Origin: Candidatus Pelagibacter sp. FZCC0015
GTDB lineage: Bacteria > Pseudomonadota > Alphaproteobacteria > Pelagibacterales > Pelagibacteraceae
Assembly (NCBI RefSeq): GCF_007833635.1
Contig: NZ_CP031125.1
Coordinates: 806,001-870,000 of the forward strand
Reading direction: 5' to 3'
Length of the DNA: 64,000 nt
The position numbers were made by a program, and so were the translations under genes. The notes under the pieces were generated by a model that was not told the DNA's origin, made no database searches, and worked only from the letters and a program-made list of their open reading frames with translations. Below are positions 44,382 to 54,037 of this stretch, one piece after another. The first letter of the stretch is position 1. Each line of letters starts with the position of its first letter.

Positions 44382-45251
44382 ATGAAATACGTGGTTTTAA
44401 TTCCAATTTATAACGACAGAGAGTCTCTAAAAAAACTGGTAGAAAATATTAATTCTGAAATAAAAGATTTAAATCATGAGATATCAATAGTTGTTATAAA
44501 TGATGCTTCTTCTCAACAGATAGTTGATACCTACCCAAATATTAAGAATATTAGTTCAATTGAGATAGTTAACATGAAAGAGAACAGAGGCCATGCAAGA
44601 TGTATTGCATCTGGTTTAAAATATATCTTTGAAAAAAAAGAATTCGATTTTGTCATCCCAATGGATGGAGATGGAGAGGATAGACCAGAAGAAATCAAAA
44701 ATTTTATTGAACTTTCAGAACAATCTAGTGAAAAATCTTTAATAGGCGAGAGGGTAAAAAGATCTGAGGGAATAATTTTTAAAACTTGTTATCAATTTCA
44801 TAAATTTCTAACTTTAGCATTTACGGGACAATCAATTAAATTTGGTAACTTTACATGTCTATCCAAATCAACTGTAAAAAAACTACTAGATGAAAAAGCT
44901 ACTTGGAATAGTTTTTCTGGTTCACTAAAAAAAGTAGAGAAAGAACTTGTTTCAATGTCATCTATTAGAGGAAAAAGATATTTTGGCCCATCTCAGATGA
45001 GTTTTTTTAATTTATTAAAGCATTCACTTTCAATAATCAGTGTATTTAGAAAAACCGTTCTTATTCGCTCAGCATTATTTATTATTTTTTATATATTACT
45101 GATCAAAAGCTATGCCTCGGTAATTACCTCATTACCATTAGTTTTGTTATTGATAATGATTTATTCAATTTCTAGTTTAGCTTTAAGAGAAAATATTGAA
45201 GAATTTAATAATTCCTTAACAAATATTCACGATATTGATAAAATAAAATAG
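44382..45251 (+). CDS. GT2 family glycosyltransferase (dolichol-phosphate-sugar synthase-like)
   Basis: A 289-residue protein with the GT-A start VLIPIYNDRESLKKLVENI, IVVINDASS, and the metal-binding VIPMDGDGEDRPEEI (DxD-like) region. Two hydrophobic helices follow near residues 228-262. Such enzymes transfer a sugar from a nucleotide donor to undecaprenyl phosphate. It lies in an operon with an ArnT-like transferase upstream, which would use that lipid-linked sugar, and a DUF1800/DUF1501 pair downstream. Donor sugar is not predictable from sequence alone. Confidence 0.85.
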   Translation: MKYVVLIPIYNDRESLKKLVENINSEIKDLNHEISIVVINDASSQQIVDTYPNIKNISSIEIVNMKENRGHARCIASGLKYIFEKKEFDFVIPMDGDGEDRPEEIKNFIELSEQSSEKSLIGERVKRSEGIIFKTCYQFHKFLTLAFTGQSIKFGNFTCLSKSTVKKLLDEKATWNSFSGSLKKVEKELVSMSSIRGKRYFGPSQMSFFNLLKHSLSIISVFRKTVLIRSALFIIFYILLIKSYASVITSLPLVLLLIMIYSISSLALRENIEEFNNSLTNIHDIDKIK

Positions 45252-45253
45252 TT

Positions 45254-46699
45254 ATGAAAAACTTTTTTAGAAAAGTTGCATTTGGCTTAAAGCCTGATGA
45301 AAAAGCTCCTTCCGATCCATTAGTTTGGGCTCAAAAACAGGTCGAGTCAATTCCGGAATTTAATTGGAAGGGGAAACATATCTATTCTGAAAAAGAAATG
45401 AGAAAGTATTGGATAACGCAAAGGGTTGAAGAAAATACTACATTAAGAAAAAAATATAAAAATGATCCAGAAGGTTTTAGGAGAGCTGAACGTAAATTAG
45501 AGGCTGATACTGGAAAAAAACTTTGGCCTGCTAACGAACTGTGCATCAGACACGCAGAAGGTATAAGAAGCGACCATCCAGTTTTAGCTAAACTTTGGTA
45601 TTTTTGGGGAAATCATTTTACGATAAGCGACACACAAACATTAGGCTCATATTCTACTGGAGCTTATCAGAGAGATTTTATTAGAGCCAATATGGATAAA
45701 AATTTTGAAACTATGGCAACTGAAGCAACTCTAGCTTGGCCAATGATTATGCATCTTGATAATAAAGAAAATGTAGGCCCTAAGTCTGAAAGTGCAAAGC
45801 AAGAATGGAGAAGAAGAGAAAAGAGACCGGCAACACTAAATGAAAATCATGCAAGAGAATTAATGGAGCTTCACACTATTTCTCCAAAAGCAGGTTATAC
45901 GCAAGAAGATGTAATAGAGTTAGCAAAAATTATGACTGGATGGAGACCTAAGTGGAGTAAATCAAAAGATAATGGAAGTGATGTGAGATTTGATAGAGAA
46001 AGACATGAGCCAGGAAAGAAGCAAGTATTAGGAAAAATTTATAAAAGTGGAAAAAAAGGCATAGGACTTGCAATAAAAGATTTGGTTAACCATCCATCTT
46101 GTAGAGAGTTTATTTCAACAAAGCTTTGTAGATATTTGATTACCGACGAACCAACACCTGAAATGATTGCTCCAGTTATAAAAGCGTGGGAACGATCAGA
46201 TGGATTTTTGCCAGAAGTTCATAAAGCTGCAATTAAAGTTGCGTTCGAATACAATGAGAAATATCGAAAATTTCAAAACCCAGAAAATTGGTGGCTTACA
46301 ACGATAAATATGTCAGGATCAACTTACTCATATCCAACTAAAGAGAAGGAAATTGATAGTCTCCCACTAGGAATTAAACCTTTTGGACAAATCAGTTGGC
46401 AAGGTTGGTTTTTAGAGGATTTAGGTTGTCATCCTTATAGACAAAAACAACCTAATGGATTTTCAGATCTTGAAAAAGACTGGCTATCAACAGAATTAAT
46501 TATAAGAAGAATAATGTTTGCTAAAACTGCTTTCCATAAATTCAACACACAAGATATGTTAGATGACAATATTCATGAAAAAATAATTCGTAATAACTTT
46601 GATAATCCAGATAAAATTTTAAAAATTGTATCAAAGGCAAAGACTAACGAGGAAAAACATATATTATTATTTAACTTACCGGAGGTATTAAAGGCATGA
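45254..46699 (+). CDS. DUF1800 domain protein
   Basis: A 481-residue protein of the DUF1800 family. The hallmark is near residues 196-237: NENHARELMELHTISP, then YTQEDVIELAKIMTGWRP. Other conserved parts are RHAEGIRSDHPVLAKLWYFW near 97 and DLVNHPSCREFISTKLCRYL near 278. The molecular function is not known; genes of this family are usually next to DUF1501 genes, as here, where the stop overlaps the next start by four bases. No clear signal peptide is seen at the N-terminus. Confidence 0.9.
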   Translation: MKNFFRKVAFGLKPDEKAPSDPLVWAQKQVESIPEFNWKGKHIYSEKEMRKYWITQRVEENTTLRKKYKNDPEGFRRAERKLEADTGKKLWPANELCIRHAEGIRSDHPVLAKLWYFWGNHFTISDTQTLGSYSTGAYQRDFIRANMDKNFETMATEATLAWPMIMHLDNKENVGPKSESAKQEWRRREKRPATLNENHARELMELHTISPKAGYTQEDVIELAKIMTGWRPKWSKSKDNGSDVRFDRERHEPGKKQVLGKIYKSGKKGIGLAIKDLVNHPSCREFISTKLCRYLITDEPTPEMIAPVIKAWERSDGFLPEVHKAAIKVAFEYNEKYRKFQNPENWWLTTINMSGSTYSYPTKEKEIDSLPLGIKPFGQISWQGWFLEDLGCHPYRQKQPNGFSDLEKDWLSTELIIRRIMFAKTAFHKFNTQDMLDDNIHEKIIRNNFDNPDKILKIVSKAKTNEEKHILLFNLPEVLKA

Positions 46700-47856
46700 A
46701 GATATCAAGAAGAGATTTTTTAAAAGGAACTGCAACTTCTTTATTTTTAGCTGGATTTAATTTCCCAGTTTTAGCCTCAACTTCCAAAAAGAAAAATTTA
46801 ATTGTTATTATGCTTAGAGGAGGAATGGATGGTCTTTGTGCTGTTCCTGTTATTGGAGATAAACGTTTTGAAAAAATTAGAAAAGGTATTTTAATTGAAA
46901 ATCCTATGAAACTCGATGCTGACTTTGCTTTGCATCCTAAGCTGAAGGGGTTTAGTGAATGTTGGCATGACAATTCGGGTGCAATTGTTCATGCAACCAG
47001 TATTCCATACACAGCTCGATCACATTTTGAAGGGCAAAATTTAATGGAGTCTGGTGGAAGAGTTCCTTATCAAGAAAAAACAGGATGGCTTGGACGGGGA
47101 ATGAAACTTGCAAATCTTAAGGGAGAAGGTTTGGCATTATCCTTGCCGATGCCGTTATTATTAAGAGGTGTTCCTAAAAATGACAATTATTATCCAACAG
47201 ACGGAAGACTTCCAAGAGAAGAAACGCTTGAGCTTTTAAAATCAGTTTACGCAGATAGTTCAGAAGAAGAATTATTAGATATGATGAATTTTATTAAAAA
47301 GCGTAAAAATGAACAGATGGGTACAGGAGCAAGTTACAATAAAAGAAATAATAAAAATCTTGCAATGAAAGCAGGACAACTTATGTCGAATCCAAATGGT
47401 CCAAGAGTTGCGGTGTTCGAAGTGAATGGTTTTGATACTCATGCGGCACAAGGTGGAATTAATGGTACTCACACAAGATGTTTGGTTGAAATGGATACGA
47501 TTATTCAAAATTTAAAAATATCTAGAACGACTTATGCAAATTCAATTATCTTAACCGTTACAGAATTTGGCAGAACAATTAAGAAAAATGGTGGAAATGG
47601 AACTGAGCACGGTTATGGAACAGCAGTATTCTTAGCTGGAGGTTTAGTGAAAAAAAGCCAAGTTCACACTGATTGGCCAGGTCTAAAACGAAAAGAGCTT
47701 TTTGATGGAAGGGACTTGAATGCTACGATTGATGCAAGATCTGTTTATGCTTCTGCCATGTCTACAGTATTTGATTTAGATTTTAACAGAATCCAAAAAG
47801 AAGTTTTCTTTGGAGATAAATTACAAAATTTATCTGATAAGCTTTTTAAAGCTTAG
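46696..47856 (+). CDS. DUF1501 domain protein with Tat signal
   Basis: A 386-residue protein. The N-terminus has a twin-arginine signal, SRRDFLKGTATSLFLAGF, followed by the DUF1501 core (LIVIMLRGGMDGLCAVPVI near residue 34, TARSHFEGQNLMESG, and VTEFGRTIKKNGGNGTEHG with the GTEHGYGTA block). The fold is alkaline-phosphatase/sulfatase-like, so a metal-dependent hydrolase acting in the periplasm is possible but unproven. It is the usual partner of DUF1800. It abuts the convergent umuC with no gap. Confidence 0.9.
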   Translation: MKISRRDFLKGTATSLFLAGFNFPVLASTSKKKNLIVIMLRGGMDGLCAVPVIGDKRFEKIRKGILIENPMKLDADFALHPKLKGFSECWHDNSGAIVHATSIPYTARSHFEGQNLMESGGRVPYQEKTGWLGRGMKLANLKGEGLALSLPMPLLLRGVPKNDNYYPTDGRLPREETLELLKSVYADSSEEELLDMMNFIKKRKNEQMGTGASYNKRNNKNLAMKAGQLMSNPNGPRVAVFEVNGFDTHAAQGGINGTHTRCLVEMDTIIQNLKISRTTYANSIILTVTEFGRTIKKNGGNGTEHGYGTAVFLAGGLVKKSQVHTDWPGLKRKELFDGRDLNATIDARSVYASAMSTVFDLDFNRIQKEVFFGDKLQNLSDKLFKA

Positions 47857-49134
47857 TTAAGCTCTAATCGTTGGTAAACAATAAAAATCAGCTGTATCGA
47901 TTTTAGAAGAATATTGTCTTCTCATATTCCACTTTTTATGAACGCCTGCACTTGCAACGCTTAAAGTAGATCTTCCATATCGGTGATTAGTGTTATCAAT
48001 TGATCGCATTAAGCTATTTATTTTTTCATCCTTTTCAGATGTAAATAAATTTGTTTTGTCACTTGCATTAGAAAGTCCTGTTAGCATCACACCTGCTTTT
48101 TGATAACGGTAACCATTTTTAAATATGCTTTCTAATATTGAAACTGCTGTCTTAACTGTTTCAATACTATTGTTTGTTGCAATTGGAAAATCAACTGTCT
48201 TTGCATTTGAATAGTAACCAAAATTCCTTTGGAAGGGACTGGTTCTAACAAATACTGTAATTGCTTTTGCAACTAACGACTCTGATCTGATTTTTTCAGA
48301 GGCATTTAGGCAATAATTTGCAACTGCTTCTTTTAATTCCTGAAACGTTTCAATTCTTTTTCCAAATGATCTTGAAACTACACAGCTCTTTCTTTTAGTT
48401 GTAGTAGTCTCTAATCCAATACAAGAAATTCCCCTAAGCTCCATTGCAGTTCTTGAACTTAGAACATTTGAAGATTTTTTGATCCAGGTATTAGATTTAT
48501 TTTTTAACTGCTTAGCATTATAAATTCCATGCTTTTGATAAAATTTAGTTAGTTGTCTACCAACACCCCAAACATCATTAATTTCAACTTTTTCTAAAAT
48601 AGGATCTAAGTTTTCAATTCCAATTAAGCTTGTTACCCCTGATTGTTTTTTCTTTGCAATATGATTTGCAACTTTACTTAATGTTTTTGTATTTGCTATT
48701 CCAATACTTGTTGGGATACCAGTCCATTGTAAAACTGTTTCTCTAATTTCTTTTCCAACCTTTTCCACTTCACTATCAGGAAAGTTTGATAAATCTAAAA
48801 AAGCTTCATCAATTGAATAAACTTCTATTTCTGAATTAAATCTCTTAAGAGTTCGCATCACTCTTCTTGATAAATCTCCGTATAAAGAATAATTAGATGA
48901 AAAAACTTCAACTTTATTTTTAAGAATAATATCTTTTGCTTTAAAATAGGGCTCTCCCATTTTAATCCCTAAAGCTTTTGCTTCATTTGATCTTGAAATA
49001 ATACAGCCATCATTATTAGATAAAACAACAACAGGCTTTCTTCTTATTTTTGGATTGAACAATCTTTCACATGAGACGTAAAAAGAATTACAATCAATTA
49101 ATGCTATTTTTTTAGTATGTTGAATGGATGACAT
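47857..49134 (-). CDS. umuC: DNA polymerase V catalytic subunit UmuC
   Basis: A Y-family translesion polymerase. The start region [17 protein letters not shown] holds the first catalytic Asp, and [21 protein letters not shown] and [13 protein letters not shown] (with the Asp-Glu pair) are hallmarks of UmuC rather than DinB. C-terminal little-finger and DUF4113-like parts follow. The best start is the ATG at 49134: GGGGAG lies nine bases upstream and the gene then overlaps umuD by 23 bases. A TTG three codons earlier is less well placed. It is co-transcribed with umuD from an SOS promoter. Confidence 0.95.
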   Translation of the reverse strand: MSSIQHTKKIALIDCNSFYVSCERLFNPKIRRKPVVVLSNNDGCIISRSNEAKALGIKMGEPYFKAKDIILKNKVEVFSSNYSLYGDLSRRVMRTLKRFNSEIEVYSIDEAFLDLSNFPDSEVEKVGKEIRETVLQWTGIPTSIGIANTKTLSKVANHIAKKKQSGVTSLIGIENLDPILEKVEINDVWGVGRQLTKFYQKHGIYNAKQLKNKSNTWIKKSSNVLSSRTAMELRGISCIGLETTTTKRKSCVVSRSFGKRIETFQELKEAVANYCLNASEKIRSESLVAKAITVFVRTSPFQRNFGYYSNAKTVDFPIATNNSIETVKTAVSILESIFKNGYRYQKAGVMLTGLSNASDKTNLFTSEKDEKINSLMRSIDNTNHRYGRSTLSVASAGVHKKWNMRRQYSSKIDTADFYCLPTIRA

Positions 49135-49507
49135 AAGTAACAACTCCCCAAATAAAAATATCTTGTTCTTCGTTAATTAAAATTCTGTCAGAAAACTCTT
49201 TAGATCCAGAAGTTAAAAATTTTTTATCTCTTTCTTGAACTAAAGTTTTAACCACAAGCTCATCATGAACATTTGCAATCACCGTTGAAAAGTTTTTTGG
49301 TTTTAAACTTTTATCAACCACTAATAAGTCACCATCATTAATCCCAACATCGACCATGGATTTACCTTGAACTCTAATGATGAAAGTTGCTGGAACATTT
49401 CTTATTAAATGCATGTTCAGATCAATATCTTCTTCGATATAATCAGTAGCGGGGGAAGGAAAACCAGCGCCTGCTTTATGTAGATAATAAGGGATTGTTA
49501 GTTTCAT
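49112..49507 (-). CDS. umuD: SOS mutagenesis protein UmuD (self-cleaving)
   Basis: A 131-residue LexA-like Ser-Lys protease that after self-cleavage joins UmuC. The cleavage site is in [13 protein letters not shown] (Ala14/Gly15), the nucleophile is Ser50 in [10 protein letters not shown] and the general base is Lys87 in ELVVKTL. The N-terminal arm is about ten residues shorter than in E. coli UmuD. It has a strong promoter and an SOS box touching its start codon. umuC overlaps its 3' end. Confidence 0.95.
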   Translation of the reverse strand: MKLTIPYYLHKAGAGFPSPATDYIEEDIDLNMHLIRNVPATFIIRVQGKSMVDVGINDGDLLVVDKSLKPKNFSTVIANVHDELVVKTLVQERDKKFLTSGSKEFSDRILINEEQDIFIWGVVTYVIHSTY

Positions 49508-49522
49508 GTTCTTGTTTTGTTC
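49508..49522 (-). promoter_or_regulatory. Alphaproteobacterial LexA (SOS) box of umuDC
   Basis: On the plus strand GTTC-TTGTTTT-GTTC is a perfect GTTC-N7-GTTC direct repeat, the known LexA site of alphaproteobacteria. It directly abuts the umuD ATG and covers the predicted transcription start, so bound LexA would block both initiation and clearance. Confidence 0.85.
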
Positions 49523-49525
49523 TAC

Positions 49526-49554
49526 TTTATAGACTATTTATACAATACACTCAA
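49526..49554 (-). promoter_or_regulatory. umuDC promoter
   Basis: On the minus strand TTGAGT (49554-49549) and TATAAA (49531-49526) are separated by exactly 17 bases. The transcription start would fall near 49519, inside the LexA box, leaving a leader of about a dozen bases. Confidence 0.72.
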
Positions 49555-49694
49555 GAGGTTGTATTTTGAGTCCGTAATTGAATCAAAAGTGAATCAAAAC
49601 GTGAACATCGAAACTACATTTTGTATGCTTGTGGATAACTTCAACCACTAGTAGTTTAAGTTGTTTATTAAGTTATATAAATTTTAATTTGATT

Positions 49695-50078
49695 ATGAGT
49701 ATTTTAGATTTTGTAATGGTTGGTTCTAATGATTATAAAAAATCAAGTGAGTTCTATGATGCTATTCTGGAACCTTTAAAATTAAAAAAAACCGTAACAA
49801 CAGAAAAGTATATTGGTTATGCTCATTCAAGTGATCCTGACAAAACTCTATTCTACGTAACAAACCCTGTAAATGGTGAACCAGCAACCTTCGGTAATGG
49901 GACACAAATAACTTTATTAGCAGACTCTAAAGAAGCCGTTGAAAAATTTTATGAAATTGCAATGTCAAAAGGAGCTACTGACGAAGGAGGACCAGGAGTA
50001 AGAAGTGATGGAAATTATTATGCTTATATCCGTGATTTAGATGGAAATAAGATTGCAGCTAAAAGTAATTTAAAATAA
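49695..50078 (+). CDS. VOC/glyoxalase-superfamily protein
   Basis: A 127-residue protein of the vicinal oxygen chelate fold (paired beta-alpha-beta-beta-beta units). The start LDFVMVGSNDYKKSSEFYDAIL and the end YYAYIRDLDGNKIAA match small glyoxalase/bleomycin-resistance-like proteins. I place the start at the ATG at 49695, because an in-frame upstream extension would add 22 residues unlike the family. Substrate unknown. The next gene follows after 12 bases with a good ribosome site. Both may handle reactive small carbonyl compounds, but that is inference. Confidence 0.85.
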   Translation: MSILDFVMVGSNDYKKSSEFYDAILEPLKLKKTVTTEKYIGYAHSSDPDKTLFYVTNPVNGEPATFGNGTQITLLADSKEAVEKFYEIAMSKGATDEGGPGVRSDGNYYAYIRDLDGNKIAAKSNLK

Positions 50079-50090
50079 AAAAGGAGATAT

Positions 50091-50456
50091 ATGAAATTAA
50101 ATTGTCATTGTGGAGCTGTTGAAGCAGAAATTAATGCGACAGTTAACGAATTAGCAAAAATTGTAAGATGTAATTGCTCTATTTGTAAAAGAAAAAATGC
50201 AACAATGGGAATGGTTAAAAACGAAGATTTTAAAGTTACTAAAGGAGAGGATAAATTAACTTTATATAAATATCATACTAAAGTAGCTAATCATTACTTT
50301 TGCAAAGAGTGTGGAATTTATACTCATCACAATCCAAGAAGTGCACCAGCTATGACTGGATTTAATATGGGATGTGTAGACGAGGTTAAAGTAGAAGATT
50401 TAAAAGAGGTAGCTTTCTTTGATGGTCTTAACCATCCGATGGATCAAGAAAAATAA
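50091..50456 (+). CDS. GFA/CENP-V family zinc protein
   Basis: A 121-residue protein of the glutathione-dependent formaldehyde-activating (GFA) family. The zinc cysteines are visible in NCHCGAVEAEI, RCNCSICKRKNA and FCKECGIYTHH. Known members bind S-hydroxymethylglutathione or act on other small adducts; many have unknown roles. A clear ribosome site (AAAGGAGATAT) precedes the ATG. It lies between a VOC protein and a glycerate kinase, probably as one transcript. Confidence 0.9.
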   Translation: MKLNCHCGAVEAEINATVNELAKIVRCNCSICKRKNATMGMVKNEDFKVTKGEDKLTLYKYHTKVANHYFCKECGIYTHHNPRSAPAMTGFNMGCVDEVKVEDLKEVAFFDGLNHPMDQEK

Positions 50457-50463
50457 AAATTTA

Positions 50464-51393
50464 ATGCAATCTACTGCTGAGTGTTTTAAAAAAGTTAAAA
50501 GTGATTGTTATAAATTTATAAAATCACAAGAAACTTCAAAAGAAAAATTTAGTAACAAAGACAAGATGTTAAAGTCTTTCTTGATACCTGTAAGTTTTTG
50601 GATTGCAAAAAAAGCAGATAATAAAAAACCTTATTTTGTTGGATTAGCAGGAGGACAAGGAACAGGCAAAACAACTATAAGTTCAATAATAAAGATAATA
50701 TTAGAAAAGTATTTTAAACTAAAAGTATTCAAGATCTCTATTGATGATTTTTATAAAACTAGAAAAGAAAGAATAGGTTTATCAAAAAAAGTACACCCAA
50801 TGTTATTGACTAGAGGGGTTCCTGGAACTCATGATATCAGTATGATGCTAGATTTCTTTAAAAAATCTAAAGCAAAAAAATTTAAAAATATGAAGTTACC
50901 AAATTTTAATAAGGCAATTGATGACAGATTTCCTAAAAACAAATGGAACACAATCCATAAAAGACCAGATGTAATTATTTTTGAAGGATGGTGTGTCGGA
51001 GCAAGAGCAGAAACTAACAAGACATTAAAAAAATCTATTAATTCTATGGAAAAAGCTAATGATGATAAACTGGTTTGGAGAAAATATGTTAATCAACAAT
51101 TAAAGACTAAATATAAAAAGCTATATTCTCAGTTAAATTGTATGATTTACTTAAAGGCAAAAAACTTTAGTTTATTACAAAAGTGGAGATTAAAGCAGGA
51201 ACACAAACTATGGTTAAAAACAAAGAAAAAAGGTGGTCATAAAATAATGAGTAAAGGGGACGTAATAAATTTTATGCAAACTTACCAAAGAGTTACTCAA
51301 AACATGTTCAAAAATATGCCTAAATATGCATCTATAATTTTAAATTTAAACAGTAAACATCAAATTAAAACTGCTGTATATAAATCGAAATGA
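50464..51393 (+). CDS. D-glycerate 3-kinase (plant/GlxK P-loop type)
   Basis: A 309-residue kinase with a P-loop GGQGTGKTT (63-71) and the family-typical SIDDFYKTRKERIGL, HPMLLTRGVPGTHDISMM and IIFEGWCVGARAE blocks. This group phosphorylates D-glycerate to 3-phosphoglycerate, linking glyoxylate/glycolate use to central metabolism. I use the ATG at 50464 just after the GFA gene; the frame is open further upstream inside that gene. Its end overlaps the TolC-family gene by four bases. Confidence 0.88.
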   Translation: MQSTAECFKKVKSDCYKFIKSQETSKEKFSNKDKMLKSFLIPVSFWIAKKADNKKPYFVGLAGGQGTGKTTISSIIKIILEKYFKLKVFKISIDDFYKTRKERIGLSKKVHPMLLTRGVPGTHDISMMLDFFKKSKAKKFKNMKLPNFNKAIDDRFPKNKWNTIHKRPDVIIFEGWCVGARAETNKTLKKSINSMEKANDDKLVWRKYVNQQLKTKYKKLYSQLNCMIYLKAKNFSLLQKWRLKQEHKLWLKTKKKGGHKIMSKGDVINFMQTYQRVTQNMFKNMPKYASIILNLNSKHQIKTAVYKSK

Positions 51394-52682
51394 AAAAAAT
51401 ATTTATAATAGTTATCGCATCAATATTATATTTTAGTAATGCTTTCGCAGTTACGCTTCTTGATGCATTAAATCAGACATATAAAAATAATATTCAATTA
51501 AATGCTGAAAGAGAAAATATTAAAGTCTCAGAAGAAGATGTGAACATTGCAAAAGCTGATTACAAACCTTCTCTAACTGTTAAAGGATCAAAAAGTATTG
51601 AGGAAACAAATAAACTTACTAATCAAAGCGGAGGTGATGCAAGTGTAACTGATGTAGATCCGTTCACCACTTCAATTAAATTAGAACAAACCTTATTAGA
51701 TTTTGGTAGAGGTTTAACTCTTGAAAAAAATTTAACTGCTTTAGATTTAGCAAAAGCTCAGTTAGTTAAAAAAGAACAAGATATTTTACATAAAGCAATT
51801 GATGCATTCACAAACTTAATTCTTGCTAGAGAAACGCTAGATATTAACACTAAAAATTTAAATCTTTTAATTAGACAAGTTGAAAATGATAAAATTAGAA
51901 GAGACAGAGGTCAAATTACAAATACTGATTTAGCACAATCTGAATCATCGCTTGCAGGTGCTCAAGCACAATTTGCTAAAGCAAAAAGTGACTTATTAAT
52001 CAGTAAACTAAATTATGAGAATATAATTGGTAAAATCAGTGATCCAAATCAATTACAAAAAAATTCAAATGCGATAGTTAGTATTCCAAGTACTTTAAAC
52101 GAAGCAATTAATCTTTCAAAACAAAACAACCCTGATATTCAAATAGCAAAATTTGATTTAGCTAAAGCGGAGAAAGAATTAGCAATTTCAGAGTCAGATT
52201 TAAAGCCGACTGCTTCTTTATCATTAGAAAGATCTTATACAGAAGACCTTAGTTCAACTTATGATGAGAGAGAAAAAGATATTTTAAAAGCAGAGATTAG
52301 TTGGCCGTTTTATTCAGGTGGAAAAAAGAGATCAACTATCAATAAAAATTCAAATTTAACTACAAGAAAAAGACTATTATTGGATGATGCTGTCAGAACT
52401 AATGAAACCAATGTAGCAAGTGCTTGGTCTAGTCTAGAATCTTCAGAAAGTTTTTTAAATTCAGTTAGAGTTCAAGTAAATGCTGCTGAAATAGCTAATG
52501 AAGGAATAGCTGCGGAATACGAAAGAGGTTCGAGAACAACTTTAGATGTTATCCAATCTAATTCTTTATTACTTTCTGCTCAAATTTCTCTAGCAAATTC
52601 AGAGAAAAACTATCTAATGGCTCAATACAATCTGCTTAAAGTAGTAGGCTTGCTTAATAGCCAATATCTAAAACTTAAGTAA
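51390..52682 (+). CDS. tolC: TolC-family outer-membrane efflux channel
   Basis: A 430-residue exported protein. The signal peptide is residues 1-21 (IIVIASILYFSNAFA). The body has the repeated TolC pattern: LLDALNQTYKNNIQLNAERE, DYKPSLTVKGS, TTSIKLEQTLLDFGRG, then the second repeat NLSKQNNPDIQIAKFDLAKAE and ISWPFYSGGKKRS. TolC forms a trimeric channel for export with inner-membrane pumps or type I secretion. No partner pump is adjacent. It shares four bases with the glycerate kinase gene. Confidence 0.93.
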   Translation: MKKIFIIVIASILYFSNAFAVTLLDALNQTYKNNIQLNAERENIKVSEEDVNIAKADYKPSLTVKGSKSIEETNKLTNQSGGDASVTDVDPFTTSIKLEQTLLDFGRGLTLEKNLTALDLAKAQLVKKEQDILHKAIDAFTNLILARETLDINTKNLNLLIRQVENDKIRRDRGQITNTDLAQSESSLAGAQAQFAKAKSDLLISKLNYENIIGKISDPNQLQKNSNAIVSIPSTLNEAINLSKQNNPDIQIAKFDLAKAEKELAISESDLKPTASLSLERSYTEDLSSTYDEREKDILKAEISWPFYSGGKKRSTINKNSNLTTRKRLLLDDAVRTNETNVASAWSSLESSESFLNSVRVQVNAAEIANEGIAAEYERGSRTTLDVIQSNSLLLSAQISLANSEKNYLMAQYNLLKVVGLLNSQYLKLK

Positions 52683-52725
52683 TTATTTGATTTTTAAGGC
52701 CAAAAAATAAATATATTGCTAATGA

Positions 52726-52740
52726 GAACAAAATGTGTAC
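52726..52740 (+). promoter_or_regulatory. Probable LexA box before recA (one half-site imperfect)
   Basis: GAAC-AAAATGT-GTAC reads as GAAC-N7-GAAC with one mismatch, compared with the perfect box of umuDC (GAAC-AAAACAA-GAAC on its coding strand). It lies 50 bases before the recA start, after a TTGCTA that may serve as -35 (52717-52722). Confidence 0.6.
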
Positions 52741-52789
52741 ATTTATTTCATGATTCGAGTGTTAAAAAATTTAAAAAAAGAGGCAAAAA

Positions 52790-53944
52790 ATGACGAAAAA
52801 TAACCTAAAAGTAGTTAAATCTACTAAAGATCAAGAAATGGACGTTAAAGAAAAGAACAAAGCGTTAGACGCTGCGATAGCTCAAATTACAGATAATTTT
52901 GGAAAAGGCTCTGTAATGAAGCTTGGTGAAAAGAGAGCGATGGATATCGAATCTGTTTCGACAGGTTCTTTAAGTCTTGATTTAGCTTTAGGTATAGGTG
53001 GATTACCAAAAGGAAGAATTATTGAAGTTTATGGACCAGAGTCATCAGGTAAAACAACATTAGCATTACAAGTTGTTGCTGAAGCTCAAAAATCTGGTGG
53101 AATTTGTGCATTCGTTGATGCAGAACACGCATTAGATCCAGTTTATGCAAAAAAATTAGGTGTAAATACTGAAGAACTTTTAATTTCACAGCCAGATACT
53201 GGTGAACAAGCATTAGAAATTGCTGATACACTAGTAAAATCAGGCTCTATTTCAGTAATCGTTATTGACTCTGTAGCAGCTTTAACACCAAAAGCTGAAA
53301 TTGATGGCGAAATGGGAGATCATCATGTTGGTCTTCAATCAAGATTAATGAGTCAGGCTTTAAGAAAATTAACAAGCTCAATTTCAAATACAAATACAAT
53401 GATGATTTTCATTAACCAAATCAGAATGAAAATCGGAGTTATGTTTGGAAGTCCAGAGACAACATCAGGTGGTAATGCACTTAAGTTTTACTCATCTGTA
53501 AGAATGGACATTAGAAGAATTGGTGCCATCAAAGATAAAGATGAAATTATTGGTAACTCTACAAGAGTTAAGGTAGTTAAGAATAAAGTAGCACCACCAT
53601 TTAAAGTTGTTGAGTTTGACTTGATGTATGGAAGAGGAATTAGCAAGATGGGTGAATTAGTCGATCTTGGTTCTAAAGCAGATATAATTGAAAAATCAGG
53701 TGCATGGTATGCTTATAAAGGTGAGAAGATTGGTCAAGGCAGAGAGAATGCTAAGACTTATTTAGCTCAAAACCCTAAAGTTGCTGCAGAGATTGAAATG
53801 GCAATTAGAGAAAAAGCAGGTGTGATTTCTAAGAAAATAGAAGGAAATCCAATTGATCCTGAAAAATTGGAGAAAGAAAAGAAAGTAGCTGAAAAAGAAG
53901 AAGCTGAAAAAGCAGAAGCTACTCCTCCATCTAAAAAGAATTAA
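52790..53944 (+). CDS. recA: Recombinase RecA
   Basis: The DNA strand-exchange protein and SOS co-protease. Walker [10 protein letters not shown] is at residues 82-90, with [14 protein letters not shown], the L1/L2 loop regions ([38 protein letters not shown]) and the C-terminal RENAKTYL block. About 25 extra residues precede the usual start, rich in Lys/Asp, and the tail is Lys/Glu-rich. Length 384. An SOS-like box lies upstream and a strong terminator downstream. alaS follows, as in many alphaproteobacteria. Confidence 0.98.
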   Translation: MTKNNLKVVKSTKDQEMDVKEKNKALDAAIAQITDNFGKGSVMKLGEKRAMDIESVSTGSLSLDLALGIGGLPKGRIIEVYGPESSGKTTLALQVVAEAQKSGGICAFVDAEHALDPVYAKKLGVNTEELLISQPDTGEQALEIADTLVKSGSISVIVIDSVAALTPKAEIDGEMGDHHVGLQSRLMSQALRKLTSSISNTNTMMIFINQIRMKIGVMFGSPETTSGGNALKFYSSVRMDIRRIGAIKDKDEIIGNSTRVKVVKNKVAPPFKVVEFDLMYGRGISKMGELVDLGSKADIIEKSGAWYAYKGEKIGQGRENAKTYLAQNPKVAAEIEMAIREKAGVISKKIEGNPIDPEKLEKEKKVAEKEEAEKAEATPPSKKN

Positions 53945-53963
53945 TAGGTCATCTTTATTAATA

Positions 53964-53991
53964 AAAGGCGCTTAATTTAAGCGCCTTTTTT
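53964..53991 (+). terminator. Rho-independent terminator of recA
   Basis: GGCGCTT pairs with AAGCGCC around the short loop AATTT. A-residues before and T-residues after extend the stem, and six T follow. It lies 20 bases after the recA stop, and alaS begins 46 bases later. Confidence 0.92.
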
Positions 53992-54037
53992 CCCTTCGAT
54001 ATCTAGACATAGAATAAAAAAGCTGTATTTTAAAAAT

